A DNA stretch of 64,000 nt from Ancylobacter moscoviensis (GCF_007559435.1 NZ_VMBP01000001.1:1179406-1243405), one strand, 5' to 3'; positions 1 through 8,347 are shown, counted from the first letter of the stretch. Numbers and translations are program-made. Notes: generated by a model from the letters alone, not told the origin.

Positions 1-2
1 TC

Positions 3-827
3 CGCGAGGTGATCAAAGCCGGGCGCCTGAAGATCGACGGCGACATCATCGGACCCAAGGGGGACGTGCGCGTCACCAAGGCGGCGATCGAGCCGGTCTG
101 GTACCTGCCGGGCATCGCCGAACGGTTCGGCGTCCCGGAAGGCGCGCTGCGCCGCGCCCTGTTCGAGCATACGGGCGGCATGTTCCCGGAACTGGTGACG
201 CGCGGCGACCTCAAGGTCTTCCTGCCGCCCATCGGCGGCATGACGCTCTACATGTTCGGCGATCCCGCCAAGATCGGCGACGGCGTCACCCCGCTCGCCT
301 GCCGGGTGCATGACGAGTGCAACGGCTCCGACGTGTTCTCCTCCGACATCTGCACCTGCCGGCCCTATCTCGCCCACGGCATCGAGATCTGCGTGGAGAT
401 GGCGCAGAAGGGCGGCATCGGCCTGGTGATCTACAACCGCAAGGAAGGCCGCGCGCTCGGCGAGGTGACGAAGTTCCTCGTCTACAACGCCCGCAAGCGG
501 CAGGAGGGCGGCGACCGGCCGGACGCCTATTTCAAGCGGACGGAATGCGTCGCCGGCGTGCAGGACATGCGCTTCCAGGAGCTGATGCCGGACGTGTTCC
601 ACTGGCTCGGCATCTCGAAGATCGACCGCTTCGCCTCGATGAGCGACATGAAGTTCAACGCGCTGGCGCGAGCGGGCATCGAGGTGGTAGAGCGCGTGCC
701 GATTCCCGACGAGCTGATCCCCCCGGATGCCCGCGTCGAGATGGAGGCGAAGGTCTCCGCCGGCTATTACGGCGCCGGCTTCCAGAGCCAGTACGACGCT
801 ACGCAGGGACGGGCGCTGGAGGAGTAG
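3..827 (+). CDS. URC1-type GTP cyclohydrolase II homologue (5' end outside window)
   Basis: The frame is open from the first bases (R-E-V-I-K), so the true start lies upstream and about 274 codons are visible. The three zinc-ligand cysteines of the GTP cyclohydrolase II fold are present in the segment DECNGSDVFSSDICTC (C-x10-C-x-C), followed by YNRKEGRALGE where riboflavin RibA has an LRQEGRGIGL-type loop. Long N- and C-terminal parts (for example ECVAGVQDMRFQELMPDVFH) differ from RibA and match the URC1 branch acting in uracil catabolism, where the enzyme is thought to act on a uracil-derived ribonucleotide. The next gene on the same strand is URC4, and co-occurrence of the two is diagnostic of the URC pathway. 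A riboflavin role is unlikely given the divergence and neighbour. The exact reaction is not settled by sequence. Confidence 0.85.
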   Translation, partial: REVIKAGRLKIDGDIIGPKGDVRVTKAAIEPVWYLPGIAERFGVPEGALRRALFEHTGGMFPELVTRGDLKVFLPPIGGMTLYMFGDPAKIGDGVTPLACRVHDECNGSDVFSSDICTCRPYLAHGIEICVEMAQKGGIGLVIYNRKEGRALGEVTKFLVYNARKRQEGGDRPDAYFKRTECVAGVQDMRFQELMPDVFHWLGISKIDRFASMSDMKFNALARAGIEVVERVPIPDELIPPDARVEMEAKVSAGYYGAGFQSQYDATQGRALEE

Positions 828-852
828 CGGCCGGCGCCGCCCGTATTCACCA

Positions 853-934
853 CGTCATGGCCGGGCTTGGCCCGGCCATCCACGTCTTTCCTGAACAAGG
901 CGTGGATCCCCGGGCCAAAGCCCGGGGATGACGG
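853..934 (+). repeat. Double-hairpin palindromic repeat, copy 1
   Basis: This is one of four copies in the window. The left arm holds a hairpin (GGCCGGGC-TTG-GCCCGGCC) after CGTCATG. A variable middle follows, then a right arm with a second hairpin (CCCCGGGC ... GCCCGGGG) ending in ATGACGG. The ends CGTCAT/ATGACG are inverted, giving a REP/BIME-like non-coding element. It sits between the URC1 and URC4 genes, inside their presumed operon. Confidence 0.85.
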
Positions 935-983
935 ATGGTCTCTTCCAAAAGGAAGAGCCGGTTGCAAAGAGGATGCTCCTCGC

Positions 984-2213
984 ATGACCCCGCCCGAACT
1001 CGCCGCCCTGCGCTCGCCCGCCGCCGTCCGTGCCCGCAGTCATCAGGTGCTGGATTACGTGCGGGCCGGGCACTCGCCGCACTTCACCGTGGACGAGTCG
1101 GCGCTGGACGGCATCGCCGACTATGTCGCCGAGGTCACGCGGCTGGCCTATCCGACGCTCGACATCCCCTATCACAGCCGCTGGCGGCATTTCGATGCCG
1201 GCGGCGTCGACCGTTGGGCGGCACTGGAGACGACGCTCGAAGGGGTGGACAGGGCCGAGCGCTCCCGCATCATGATCGACCTTGCCGTGGTCAGCGTGCT
1301 GCTCGATGCCGGGGCCGGCGATGCCTGGCGCTATCACGAGGCGCAGACCGGCCTGACGCTGGGCCGCTCGGAAGGCCTTGCCGTGGCGAGCCTGCGCATG
1401 TTCGAAGCCGGGGGCTTCTCCTCCGATCCGGCGCGCCCGCTGCGCGCCGGCGCGCCGGCGCTGATCGCGCTCGACGCCGGGACGCTCGGCCGCCATTTCC
1501 AGGTCTCGGACGACAATCCGCTGGTCGGACTGGCGGGGCGGGCGGCGCTCCTCAACCGGCTGGGCCATGCGCTTGCCGCCCGGCCGGACCTGTTCGGCGA
1601 CGCGGCGCTGCGGCCGGGCGGGCTCTATGACGCGCTGGTCCCTCAGGCGAAGGTCGGCCGCCTGCCGGCGGCGCTGATCCTCGGCGCGCTGCTCGATGGG
1701 CTCTCCGCGATCTGGCCTTCCGGGCTGCAGGTGGAGGGCGTGGCGCTGGGCGATGTCGGGCGGCATCCGGCGGTGCGGGTCGACGATCTCTCCGACCAGC
1801 TCGTGCCGTTCCACAAGCTGTCGCAATGGCTTACCTATTCGCTGCTGGAGCCGTTCGAGGCGGCCGGGCTCGTCGTGACCGAGCTCGACGCGCTGACGGC
1901 GCTGCCGGAATACCGCAATGGCGGCCTGCTGATCGATCTCGGCGCCATCGTGCCGCGCCAGCCCATCGACCCCGCGCAGAAGCAGCCGGTCGCCTCCGAG
2001 CTGGTGGTCGAATGGCGCGCGCTTACCGTGGCGCTGATGGATCTGCTCGCCGACCGGGTGCGCGAGCGGCTGGGGCTCGATGCCTCGCAATTCCCGCTCG
2101 CCAAGATGCTGCAGGGCGGCACCTGGACGGCGGGCCGGCGCATCGCCGCCGAGCGTCGCCCGCCGGCCGGTCCGCCGCCGCTCGCCATCGACGCGGATGG
2201 GACGGTGTTCTGA
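984..2213 (+). CDS. URC4/urg3 family protein (DUF1688), uracil catabolism
   Basis: The product is 409 residues, the usual size for the DUF1688 family. Recognisable family features are the N-terminal LRSPAAVRARSHQVLDYV, the central GDDNPL-like segment SDDNPLVGLAGRAALL, and the C-terminal DQLVPFHKLSQWLTYSL and VEWRALTVALMDLLAD. URC4 is a cytoplasmic protein needed for the URC pyrimidine-degradation route first described in the yeast Lachancea kluyveri; its chemical role is not known to me. The ATG was chosen because AAGAGGA lies about 11 bases upstream and the homology starts there. It follows URC1 with only a palindromic repeat between them, so the two are probably co-transcribed. An inverted repeat separates it from the convergent Bug gene. 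Confidence 0.85.
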   Translation: MTPPELAALRSPAAVRARSHQVLDYVRAGHSPHFTVDESALDGIADYVAEVTRLAYPTLDIPYHSRWRHFDAGGVDRWAALETTLEGVDRAERSRIMIDLAVVSVLLDAGAGDAWRYHEAQTGLTLGRSEGLAVASLRMFEAGGFSSDPARPLRAGAPALIALDAGTLGRHFQVSDDNPLVGLAGRAALLNRLGHALAARPDLFGDAALRPGGLYDALVPQAKVGRLPAALILGALLDGLSAIWPSGLQVEGVALGDVGRHPAVRVDDLSDQLVPFHKLSQWLTYSLLEPFEAAGLVVTELDALTALPEYRNGGLLIDLGAIVPRQPIDPAQKQPVASELVVEWRALTVALMDLLADRVRERLGLDASQFPLAKMLQGGTWTAGRRIAAERRPPAGPPPLAIDADGTVF

Positions 2214-2230
2214 CGGCTGGACGATAAAAA

Positions 2231-2258
2231 TGGCCGGGCCTCGCGACGAGCCCGGCCA
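2231..2258 (-). terminator. Rho-independent terminator for the Bug receptor gene
   Basis: A perfect 9-bp inverted repeat (TGGCCGGGC / GCCCGGCCA) with a 10-base loop lies between two converging stop codons. Read on the minus strand the stem is followed by ATTTTTAT, a proper U-tract, so it terminates the receptor gene. On the plus strand no T-run follows, so URC4 would be served only weakly. Confidence 0.75.
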
Positions 2259-2282
2259 TGGGGAAGGCGGCTCAGGTCCGGC

Positions 2283-3245
2283 TCAGTCGAGCTGCGCGCC
2301 GGAGGCCTTCACGATCGGCGCCCATTTGGCGAGTTCCTTTTTCACATGCTCGGCCAGCTCTTCCGGCGTCGAGCCGACGGGCGTGGCGCTGAAGTCGGCG
2401 AGGCGCGACTGCACCTTCGGGTCGGTCAGTGCCTTGTTGGCGGCGGCGTTCAGCTTGGCGACCACTTCCGGCGGCGTGCCGGCGGGGGCGAAGACGGCGT
2501 TCCACGTATAGGTCTCGTAGCCGGGGATGGCCTCGGCGATGGCCGGAACGTCGGGGAAGGAAGCTGCGCGCTTGGCGGTGGTCACGCCCAGGGCCCGGAG
2601 CTTGCCGCTCTTGATATGGCCCGAGGAGGAGGGGAGGTTGTCGAACATGATCGGCACCTGCCCGGACATCACGTCGATGAGGGCCGGGCCCGCGCCCTGA
2701 TAGGGAATGTGCTGCATGTCGACGCCGGCCATGCTCTTGAACAGCTCGCCGGACAGGTGCAGCGGCGTGCCGTTGCCGGAGGAGGCATAGGCGTATTTGC
2801 CCGGGTCCTTCTTGAGGAGGGCGATCAGCTCCTCGGTCGTCTTGGCGGGGAAGTCGGGGTGCACCACCAGCACGTTGGGCACGATGGCGAGCAGCGAGAC
2901 CGGCGCGAAGCTGGTGACCGGATCGTAGGGCATCTTCTTGTAGAGAGCCGGGTTCAGCGCGTGGGTGGCGACCGTGCCCATGAGGATGGTGTAGCCGTCC
3001 GGCGTGGCCTTGGCGACCTGCGCGGCGCCGAGATTGCCGCCCGCGCCGCCCTTGTTCTCGACGACGACCGGCTGGCCGAGCTCGGTGGTCATGCGCTCGG
3101 CGATCAGCCGTCCGACCAGGTCGGTCGAGCCGCCGGCGGCGAAGGGGATGACGAGGGTGACCGGCCGGGTCGGGAAATCCTGCGCCGCGGCGGGAGCGAG
3201 GGCGAGGACGGATGTGACGGCGGCGGCGAACAGAGTGCGGAACAT
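2283..3245 (-). CDS. Bug-family tripartite tricarboxylate transporter substrate receptor
   Basis: A 320-residue periplasmic receptor with a cleavable signal peptide (LFAAAVTSVLALAPAAA-QDFP). Bug family hallmarks are PTRPVTLVIPFAAGGSTD after the signal, NKGGAGGN, and PYQGAGPALIDVMSG. The start follows an excellent AAGGGAGG ribosome site about 7 bases upstream. Such receptors (TctC-like) deliver carboxylates or similar acids to TctA/TctB membrane subunits, which are not in this window, so this is an orphan receptor, as is common in beta- and alphaproteobacteria. The ligand cannot be told from sequence. Its location next to URC genes could reflect import of a pathway compound, but this is only inference. 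It may share control elements with the divergent ABC operon. Confidence 0.9.
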   Translation of the reverse strand: MFRTLFAAAVTSVLALAPAAAQDFPTRPVTLVIPFAAGGSTDLVGRLIAERMTTELGQPVVVENKGGAGGNLGAAQVAKATPDGYTILMGTVATHALNPALYKKMPYDPVTSFAPVSLLAIVPNVLVVHPDFPAKTTEELIALLKKDPGKYAYASSGNGTPLHLSGELFKSMAGVDMQHIPYQGAGPALIDVMSGQVPIMFDNLPSSSGHIKSGKLRALGVTTAKRAASFPDVPAIAEAIPGYETYTWNAVFAPAGTPPEVVAKLNAAANKALTDPKVQSRLADFSATPVGSTPEELAEHVKKELAKWAPIVKASGAQLD

Positions 3246-3422
3246 CAGGCAACCTCCCTTGTGATGCGCGTCCGGGGCGATGCGCTTGCTTTTCATGGCG
3301 TGCCGTCCGGCACGCGGGGCCTCTGCGGGCCCCTGACGCCTGACCGCAAAGTGAGGCATCGCGCGGCCGGGCTCAATCCTCCATTGGTCGCCGGGTGAGG
3401 GATCCGTGGCGCGGTCGCTCAA

Positions 3423-3456
3423 ATTGTATGTAATTTCGCAATGGATTGTATCCGAT
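3423..3456. promoter_or_regulatory. Direct repeat ATTGTAT-N3-AT, candidate regulator or enhancer site
   Basis: ATTGTATGTAAT and ATTGTATCCGAT occur 22 bp apart, about two helical turns, in an AT-rich part of the 384-bp spacer between the divergent Bug and ABC genes. They lie about 110-145 bp upstream of the sigma54-like promoter, a typical distance for an enhancer-binding activator. They could equally serve the Bug gene. The rest of the spacer shows no ORF. Confidence 0.4.
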
Positions 3457-3567
3457 CGATGCAGGTTGCCTATTTGATGGGCGGTGCGCCGCGCGGCTGA
3501 CGGAGGCGGATGGCGTGGCGAGCGGCGCACGGCGGTCGCCACGGCACTTTTTCCGGAATGGACCAAC

Positions 3568-3583
3568 TGGCATATCGCTTGCG
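3568..3583 (+). promoter_or_regulatory. Sigma54 (-24/-12) promoter of the ABC importer operon
   Basis: CTGGCAT-ATCGC-TTGCG matches the sigma54 consensus TGGCAY-N5-TTGC with exact spacing. Transcription would start about 10-12 bases after the GC element, leaving a leader of roughly 36 bases before the ATG chosen for the ATPase gene. This supports RpoN-dependent, activator-controlled expression, often linked to nitrogen supply. Confidence 0.65.
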
Positions 3584-3629
3584 TTCTTCCCCTACCGTTG
3601 CGGAGCAGCAGGGGAGCCGTGCCGACGAC

Positions 3630-4724
3630 ATGACAAAGGGCGCCGATATCGAGCTCATCCATGTCACCAAGCGCTACGGCGCGGCGCTGGCAGTCGACGC
3701 CGTCTCGCTGAAGATACCGGCCGGAACCTATTGCTGCCTGCTGGGGCCGTCCGGCTGCGGCAAGACCACCACGCTGCGCATGATCGCCGGTCATGAGAGC
3801 ATCTCCGAGGGCGACATCCGCCTCGGGCCGACCGTCGTCTCGGACCTGCCGCCGGCCCGGCGCGGCACGGCGATGATGTTCCAGAGCTACGCGCTGTTTC
3901 CTCATCTCGACGTCGTCGACAACGTCGCTTTCTCGCTGAAGATGAAGGGCGTGGACAAGCCGACGCGCCGCGCGAAGGCGCTCGATATGCTGAAGCTGGT
4001 CCACATGGATCATCTCGCCGAGCGCCGGCCGGCGCAGCTCTCCGGCGGCCAGCAGCAGCGCGTGGCGCTGGCCCGCGCGCTGATCACCGATCCGCAGGCC
4101 CTGCTGCTCGACGAGCCGCTCTCCGCCCTCGACCCCTTCCTCAAGATCAAGGTGCGGCAGGAGCTGAAGCGCCTGCAGCTCCAGCTCGGTATCTCCTTCA
4201 TCCACGTCACCCACAGCCAGGAGGAGGCGATGGCGCTCTCCGACCTCGTGGTGGTGATGAATGGCGGGCGGATCGAGCAGGCGGCGACGCCGCGCGAGGT
4301 CTTCAACCGGCCCGCCACCGCCTTCGTCGCCCGCTTCATGGGCGACCACAACGTCCTGTCCGGCCGGGTGACGGCAGTCGGCGCGGAGGAAGTGACCTTC
4401 GAGGTGCCCGGCGGCGCGTCGTTCAAGGCTCCCGGCGCGCCGGGGCTGGAGCCGGGGGCGCCGGTGGAGATCGCGGTGCGCACCGACCGGGTGCGGCTGG
4501 CGGAGGGCGCGGCGCCGGGCTGCGGGCTCACCGGCCTCGTGCAGAACATCGAGTATCACGGCCAGAAGGTTCAGGTCGCCCTTGCCGCGCCGGGAGTGGA
4601 CGAGTTCTCGGTGCAGGTGCCGGAAACCGCCTTCTTCGAGGCGCCGCTCGCGGTGGGCGATGCGGTCCCGCTCGCCTGGACGCCGCAGGACGTCCACATC
4701 CTCGACGCCTCGCCTTCGGCCTGA
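3630..4724 (+). CDS. ABC transporter ATP-binding protein, PotA type
   Basis: A 364-residue ATPase of a spermidine/putrescine-type (MOI, PotA-like) importer. Walker A GPSGCGKT lies at about residues 39-46, the Q-loop in MMFQSYALFPH, the signature LSGGQQQR, Walker B LLLDEP and the switch histidine in HVTHSQEEA. A C-terminal TOBE-like regulatory domain follows. An upstream in-frame ATG would start translation before the predicted sigma54 transcript start, so the ATG of MTKGADIE was chosen; AGGGGAG lies about 14 bases before it, rather far. It is the first gene of an ATPase-receptor-permease-permease operon. The solute is unknown; polyamines, opines or amino-acid derivatives are possible. Confidence 0.93.
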   Translation: MTKGADIELIHVTKRYGAALAVDAVSLKIPAGTYCCLLGPSGCGKTTTLRMIAGHESISEGDIRLGPTVVSDLPPARRGTAMMFQSYALFPHLDVVDNVAFSLKMKGVDKPTRRAKALDMLKLVHMDHLAERRPAQLSGGQQQRVALARALITDPQALLLDEPLSALDPFLKIKVRQELKRLQLQLGISFIHVTHSQEEAMALSDLVVVMNGGRIEQAATPREVFNRPATAFVARFMGDHNVLSGRVTAVGAEEVTFEVPGGASFKAPGAPGLEPGAPVEIAVRTDRVRLAEGAAPGCGLTGLVQNIEYHGQKVQVALAAPGVDEFSVQVPETAFFEAPLAVGDAVPLAWTPQDVHILDASPSA

Positions 4725-4770
4725 TCCCACTGTCCGCAAACAACAGCCGACCAACGCTCGGGAGACAGAC

Positions 4771-6087
4771 ATGAGCCAGAAGACCACGGACCGCACCGGC
4801 ACCCGCGCTGCCAAGGGCGCCGATGGGATGACCCGCCGCAACGTGCTGAAGGGCGTCGCCGCGCTCGGCGGTCTCGCCGCCGGCTCGGGCGCCGTCACCG
4901 GCTTTCCCACCATCTGGGCGCAGAACCCGATCACGCTGCGCCAGTTCGGCACCGGCGTGTCGAACCTCAACGCCATCGCCGAGAAGTGTAAGGCGGACCT
5001 CGGCATCACGCTGCAGATGACGGCGCTCGATTCCGATGCGGTCTCCCAGCGCGTGGTGACGCAGGCGAACAGCTTCGACATCGCCGACATCGAATACTGG
5101 ATCTGCAAGAAGGTGTTCGCCGCGGGCACGCTGCAGCCGATGGACGTGAAGAAGATCAAGTACTACGACGACATCGTGCCGATCTTCACCACCGGCAAGC
5201 TCACCCCGGAATCGAAGATCGCCCAGGGTACCGCGCCGAACACGGTCGGCTTCGTGGAAGGGCCGGACTCCAAGAAGTTCGCCCCCACGCCCACCCAGTG
5301 GATGACGCTGATCCCGACCATCTACAACGCCGACACGCTGGGCATCCGCCCCGATCTCGTCGGCCGCCCGATCAAGAACTGGAAGGACATTCTCGATCCC
5401 GCCTTCAAGGGCAAGACCTCGATCCTGAACATTCCGTCCATCGGCATCATGGACGCAGCGATGATCTGCGAGAGCGCCGGCATCATCAAATACGGCGACA
5501 AGGGCAACATGACCAAGGCGGAGATCGACACCACCATCGATTTCCTCATCAAGACCAAGAAGGACGGCCAGTTCCGCGCCTTCTGGAAGACCTTCGACGA
5601 GAGCGTGAACCTGATGGCCTCGGGCGAGGTGGTGATCCAGTCCATGTGGTCGCCCGCCGTGGCGGCGGTGCGCTCCAAGGGCATCCCCTGCGTCTACCAG
5701 CCGCTGGAGGAAGGCTACCGCGCCTGGGGCGGCGGCCTCGGCCTCGCCAAGCACCTCAAGGGTGCCCAGCTCGACGCGGCCTATGAGTACATCAACTGGT
5801 ATCTCTCCGGCTGGGTCGGCGCTTACCTCAACCGCCAGGGCTACTACTCCGCCGTGCTCTCCACCGCCGAGAAGAACATGACGCCGGACGAGTGGGCGTT
5901 CTGGATGCTCGGCCAGCCGGCCAAGGCCGACATCCTCTCGCCGGAGGGCAAGGTGATGTACACGGCCGGTGCGGTGCGCGACGGCGGGTCCTTCCAGGAC
6001 CGCATGGGCGCGGTCGCCTGCTGGAACTCGGTGATGGACGAGGACCGCTACATGGTCCGCCGCTGGAACGAGTTCATCGCCGCGTGA
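4771..6087 (+). CDS. ABC transporter extracellular solute-binding protein (PotD-like), Tat signal
   Basis: The 438-residue product has an N-terminal twin-arginine signal (MTRRNVLKGVAALGGLAAG), so it is probably exported folded. The mature part is a PotD/PotF-like two-lobe binding protein with motifs FPTIWAQNPI, DIEYWICKK, PTIYNADTLGI and YEYINWYLSGWVG. GGGAGA lies 6 bases ahead of the ATG. It is encoded directly after the ATPase and delivers the ligand to the two permeases downstream, from which it is separated by a double-hairpin repeat that may raise receptor mRNA relative to the permeases. The aspartate positions that bind polyamines cannot be aligned reliably by eye, so the ligand is left open. 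Confidence 0.9.
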   Translation: MSQKTTDRTGTRAAKGADGMTRRNVLKGVAALGGLAAGSGAVTGFPTIWAQNPITLRQFGTGVSNLNAIAEKCKADLGITLQMTALDSDAVSQRVVTQANSFDIADIEYWICKKVFAAGTLQPMDVKKIKYYDDIVPIFTTGKLTPESKIAQGTAPNTVGFVEGPDSKKFAPTPTQWMTLIPTIYNADTLGIRPDLVGRPIKNWKDILDPAFKGKTSILNIPSIGIMDAAMICESAGIIKYGDKGNMTKAEIDTTIDFLIKTKKDGQFRAFWKTFDESVNLMASGEVVIQSMWSPAVAAVRSKGIPCVYQPLEEGYRAWGGGLGLAKHLKGAQLDAAYEYINWYLSGWVGAYLNRQGYYSAVLSTAEKNMTPDEWAFWMLGQPAKADILSPEGKVMYTAGAVRDGGSFQDRMGAVACWNSVMDEDRYMVRRWNEFIAA

Positions 6088-6098
6088 GGCAAGAACGC

Positions 6099-6192
6099 CG
6101 TCATGGCCGGGCTTGGCCCGGCCATCCTCGCCTTGGTTGAGAGGGCGGACGGCAGAAAGACCTGGATCCCCGGGCCAAGCCCGGGGATGACG
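6099..6192 (+). repeat. Double-hairpin palindromic repeat, copy 2
   Basis: The two-arm structure is the same as the copy at 853-934: CGTCATGGCCGGGC at the left, a variable middle of about 30 bases, and ATCCCCGGGC-CAA-GCCCGGGGATGACG at the right. It lies inside an ABC operon, between the binding-protein and permease genes, where it could stabilise the upstream message or reduce read-through. Confidence 0.85.
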
Positions 6193-6241
6193 ACGCTAGC
6201 AGGAATTCAGTCGCTACATATTCCCGGTGACGGCACGGCCC

Positions 6242-7093
6242 ATGACCCTCTCGCGCATAGCACCCTACCTGCAGGCGACGCCGCTCACCGCCATCCTCGC
6301 GGCGTTCCTCGTGCTGCCGATCGCCACCATCGTGATGGTGAGCTTCTGGGACTATGATTCCATCCAGATCTTCCCGGCCTTCGTCTTCACCAATTACGAG
6401 GAGACGATCAGCTCGCCGGTGACCTGGAACACCTATCTCAACACGCTCAAATACACCGTCATCGTCTGGGCGGTGACGCTCGTCATCGGCTTCTGGGTCG
6501 CCTACTACCTCGCCTTCCACATTCGCTCGGCGACGGCGCAGATGGTGCTGTTCCTCGTCTGCACCATCCCGTTCCTGACCTCGAACATCATCCGCATGAT
6601 CTCGTGGATCCCGTTCCTCGGGCGCAACGGGCTGCTGAACCAGACGCTGATGACCATGGGCGTCATCGACCAGCCGCTGGAGTTCCTGCTGTTCTCGGAT
6701 TTCGCGGTGGTGCTGGCCATGGTGCATCTCTACACGCTGTTCATGGTCACCCCGATCTTCAACACGCTGATGCGCATCGACCGGGCGCTGATCGAGGCCG
6801 CGCGCGACGCCGGGGCGAATGCCTGGCAGATCCTCACCAACGTCATCATCCCGCTGGCCAAGCCCGGCATCGCCATCGGCTCGATCTTCGTCGTCACGCT
6901 GGTGATGGGGGACTTCATCACCGTGCGCTTCATGTCCGGCGGCCAGTCGGCCTCGGTCGGGCTGATGATGGCGAACCAGATCGCGCTGCTGCAGTACCCG
7001 GCGGCGGCGGCGAACGCGGTGATCCTGCTGATCCTCGTGCTGCTGCTGGTCGGCGGCATCCTGCGCATCGTCAACATCCGCAGAGAACTCTAA
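6242..7093 (+). CDS. ABC transporter permease, PotB type
   Basis: A 283-residue inner-membrane permease with about six transmembrane segments. The cytoplasmic EAA loop reads EAARDAGANAWQILTNVIIP, which contacts the ATPase. The ATG of MTLSRIAPYL was taken because family members begin close to this hydrophobic segment; a GTG 15 bases upstream is an alternative and neither has a clear ribosome site. It pairs with the next gene to form the heterodimeric channel. The repeat at 6099-6192 occupies its leader. Confidence 0.9.
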   Translation: MTLSRIAPYLQATPLTAILAAFLVLPIATIVMVSFWDYDSIQIFPAFVFTNYEETISSPVTWNTYLNTLKYTVIVWAVTLVIGFWVAYYLAFHIRSATAQMVLFLVCTIPFLTSNIIRMISWIPFLGRNGLLNQTLMTMGVIDQPLEFLLFSDFAVVLAMVHLYTLFMVTPIFNTLMRIDRALIEAARDAGANAWQILTNVIIPLAKPGIAIGSIFVVTLVMGDFITVRFMSGGQSASVGLMMANQIALLQYPAAAANAVILLILVLLLVGGILRIVNIRREL

Positions 7094-7113
7094 GTATTCT
7101 GGAGCTGTGAGCG

Positions 7114-7944
7114 ATGAACTCCGAAAAACGCGGCCCCGGCTTCTACGTGCTCACCGCCTTCTTCGTGCTGTTCGTGCTGTTCCTTTACGGACCGCTGACG
7201 ACGATCTTCATCCTGTCCTTCCAGGGTCCGAATGGCGGGCTCACCTTCCCGATGAACGGGACGTCGCTGCGCTGGTTCCAGAACCTGCTGTTCGAGCAGC
7301 AGGCGGTCGGCGATTTCGGCGGCGCCTTCTCGCGCTCGCTGGTGCTCGGGCTCATGACCATGCTGACCACCGTGGTGGTCTCGCTGCTGGCCGGCCTCGC
7401 CTTCCGCCGCCGCTTCGTCGGCTCGGGTCCGCTCTTCTACCTCACCATCGCCAGCCTGATCGTGCCCTCGATCCTGATCTCGCTCGGCATCGGCCTCGCC
7501 TTCAACGTGTTCGGGCTGGAGCCGGCCTGGTACTCCTCGGCCTTCGGCGCGCATCTCACCTGGACTCTGCCTTTCGGCCTCCTGATCATGTTCGCCGTCT
7601 TCAACCGCTTCAACCCGGCCTATGAGGAGGCGGCGCGCGATCTCGGCGCGAGTCCGTGGCAGACCTTCGCCCATGTGGTGCTGCCGATCATCCTGCCGAG
7701 CCTGATCGGCGTCGGCCTGTTCGGCTTCACGCTGTCCTATGACGAGTTCGCCCGCACGCTGATGACCTCGGGCAGCTTCAACACGCTGCCGCTGGAGATC
7801 TACGGGATGACGACCAACGTCACGACACCGGTGCTCTATGCGCTCGGCACGGTGACGACGGTGTTCTCCATGGCGGTCATCCTGGTCGCGCTCGCCACCA
7901 TCGCCGTGCTGCGCAAGAGACGCGCCCGCCGCATCGCCGGATAA
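7114..7944 (+). CDS. ABC transporter permease, PotC type
   Basis: A 276-residue permease with about six membrane segments and the EAA loop EEAARDLGASPWQTFAHVVLP. The segment LSYDEFARTLMTSG is typical of PotC-like subunits. GGAGCTGTGAGCG upstream provides a ribosome site, and the gene follows the PotB-like permease by 20 bases. It is the last gene of the sigma54-controlled importer operon. No catabolic enzyme is attached, so context does not reveal the solute. Confidence 0.92.
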   Translation: MNSEKRGPGFYVLTAFFVLFVLFLYGPLTTIFILSFQGPNGGLTFPMNGTSLRWFQNLLFEQQAVGDFGGAFSRSLVLGLMTMLTTVVVSLLAGLAFRRRFVGSGPLFYLTIASLIVPSILISLGIGLAFNVFGLEPAWYSSAFGAHLTWTLPFGLLIMFAVFNRFNPAYEEAARDLGASPWQTFAHVVLPIILPSLIGVGLFGFTLSYDEFARTLMTSGSFNTLPLEIYGMTTNVTTPVLYALGTVTTVFSMAVILVALATIAVLRKRRARRIAG

Positions 7945-8118
7945 CGGCGCGCGCCGCCTGTTCCGTTGCGGAAAGTCCCGATACGCCAAGCTGTTGGGTG
8001 CCGGAAAGGCGGCGGTATCGGTAGGGAACCGGATGGCCCATGGCCGGTTGATGTCCAAAATATGTCGTGTGCCGGCAGGCCCGGCGAGAGGCGGCGTGGG
8101 ACGTCACGGGAGAACGCC

Positions 8119-8340
8119 ATGAACATCAGCACCACGGATCGCACGATCTGCGACCTTCTCAAGGAAGTCGCGCGCGACGACCGCAAGCACGCGCTGACCA
8201 TCAAGCTGCGCAGCGGCGACACGATCACCGCCTATGGCCCGATCGAGGTCGCCGACCGCTTCATGCTCTGCCGGCTGCACGACAACAATTACGAGGGCAA
8301 CCAGATCATCGCGATCGACACGATCGAGATGATCCGCTGA
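8119..8340 (+). CDS. Small conserved-type protein, possible Sm-like barrel (73 aa)
   Basis: The ORF starts at an ATG preceded by GGGAGA and encodes MNISTTDRTICDLLKEVARD followed by short beta-strand-like segments (HALTIKLRSGDTITAYGPIE, FMLCRLHD, NQIIAIDTIEMIR). The alternating pattern of a small glycine-containing barrel resembles Sm/Hfq-like folds, but I do not recognise the family with certainty. It is probably monocistronic: a 174-bp spacer precedes it and a hairpin follows. Codon use is typical of the genome. Confidence 0.65.
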   Translation: MNISTTDRTICDLLKEVARDDRKHALTIKLRSGDTITAYGPIEVADRFMLCRLHDNNYEGNQIIAIDTIEMIR

Positions 8341-8347
8341 GCGGGAG

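Noticed and set aside
3-827. Riboflavin-pathway GTP cyclohydrolase II (RibA)
   Set aside because: The YNRKEGRALGE loop and long extra regions differ from RibA, and the neighbour is URC4, not a riboflavin gene.
853-934. Repeat copies interpreted as insertion sequences or CRISPR repeats
   Set aside because: They are under 100 bp, have no ORF, are scattered singly and show two hairpin arms with variable middle; no direct-repeat arrays with spacers exist.
2283-5159. A very long minus-strand open frame continuing upstream of the Bug gene across the ABC ATPase
   Set aside because: Only the first part after the AAGGGAGG ribosome site is Bug-like. The upstream 600 residues are the Arg/His/Gly-rich antisense shadow of a clear ATPase gene.
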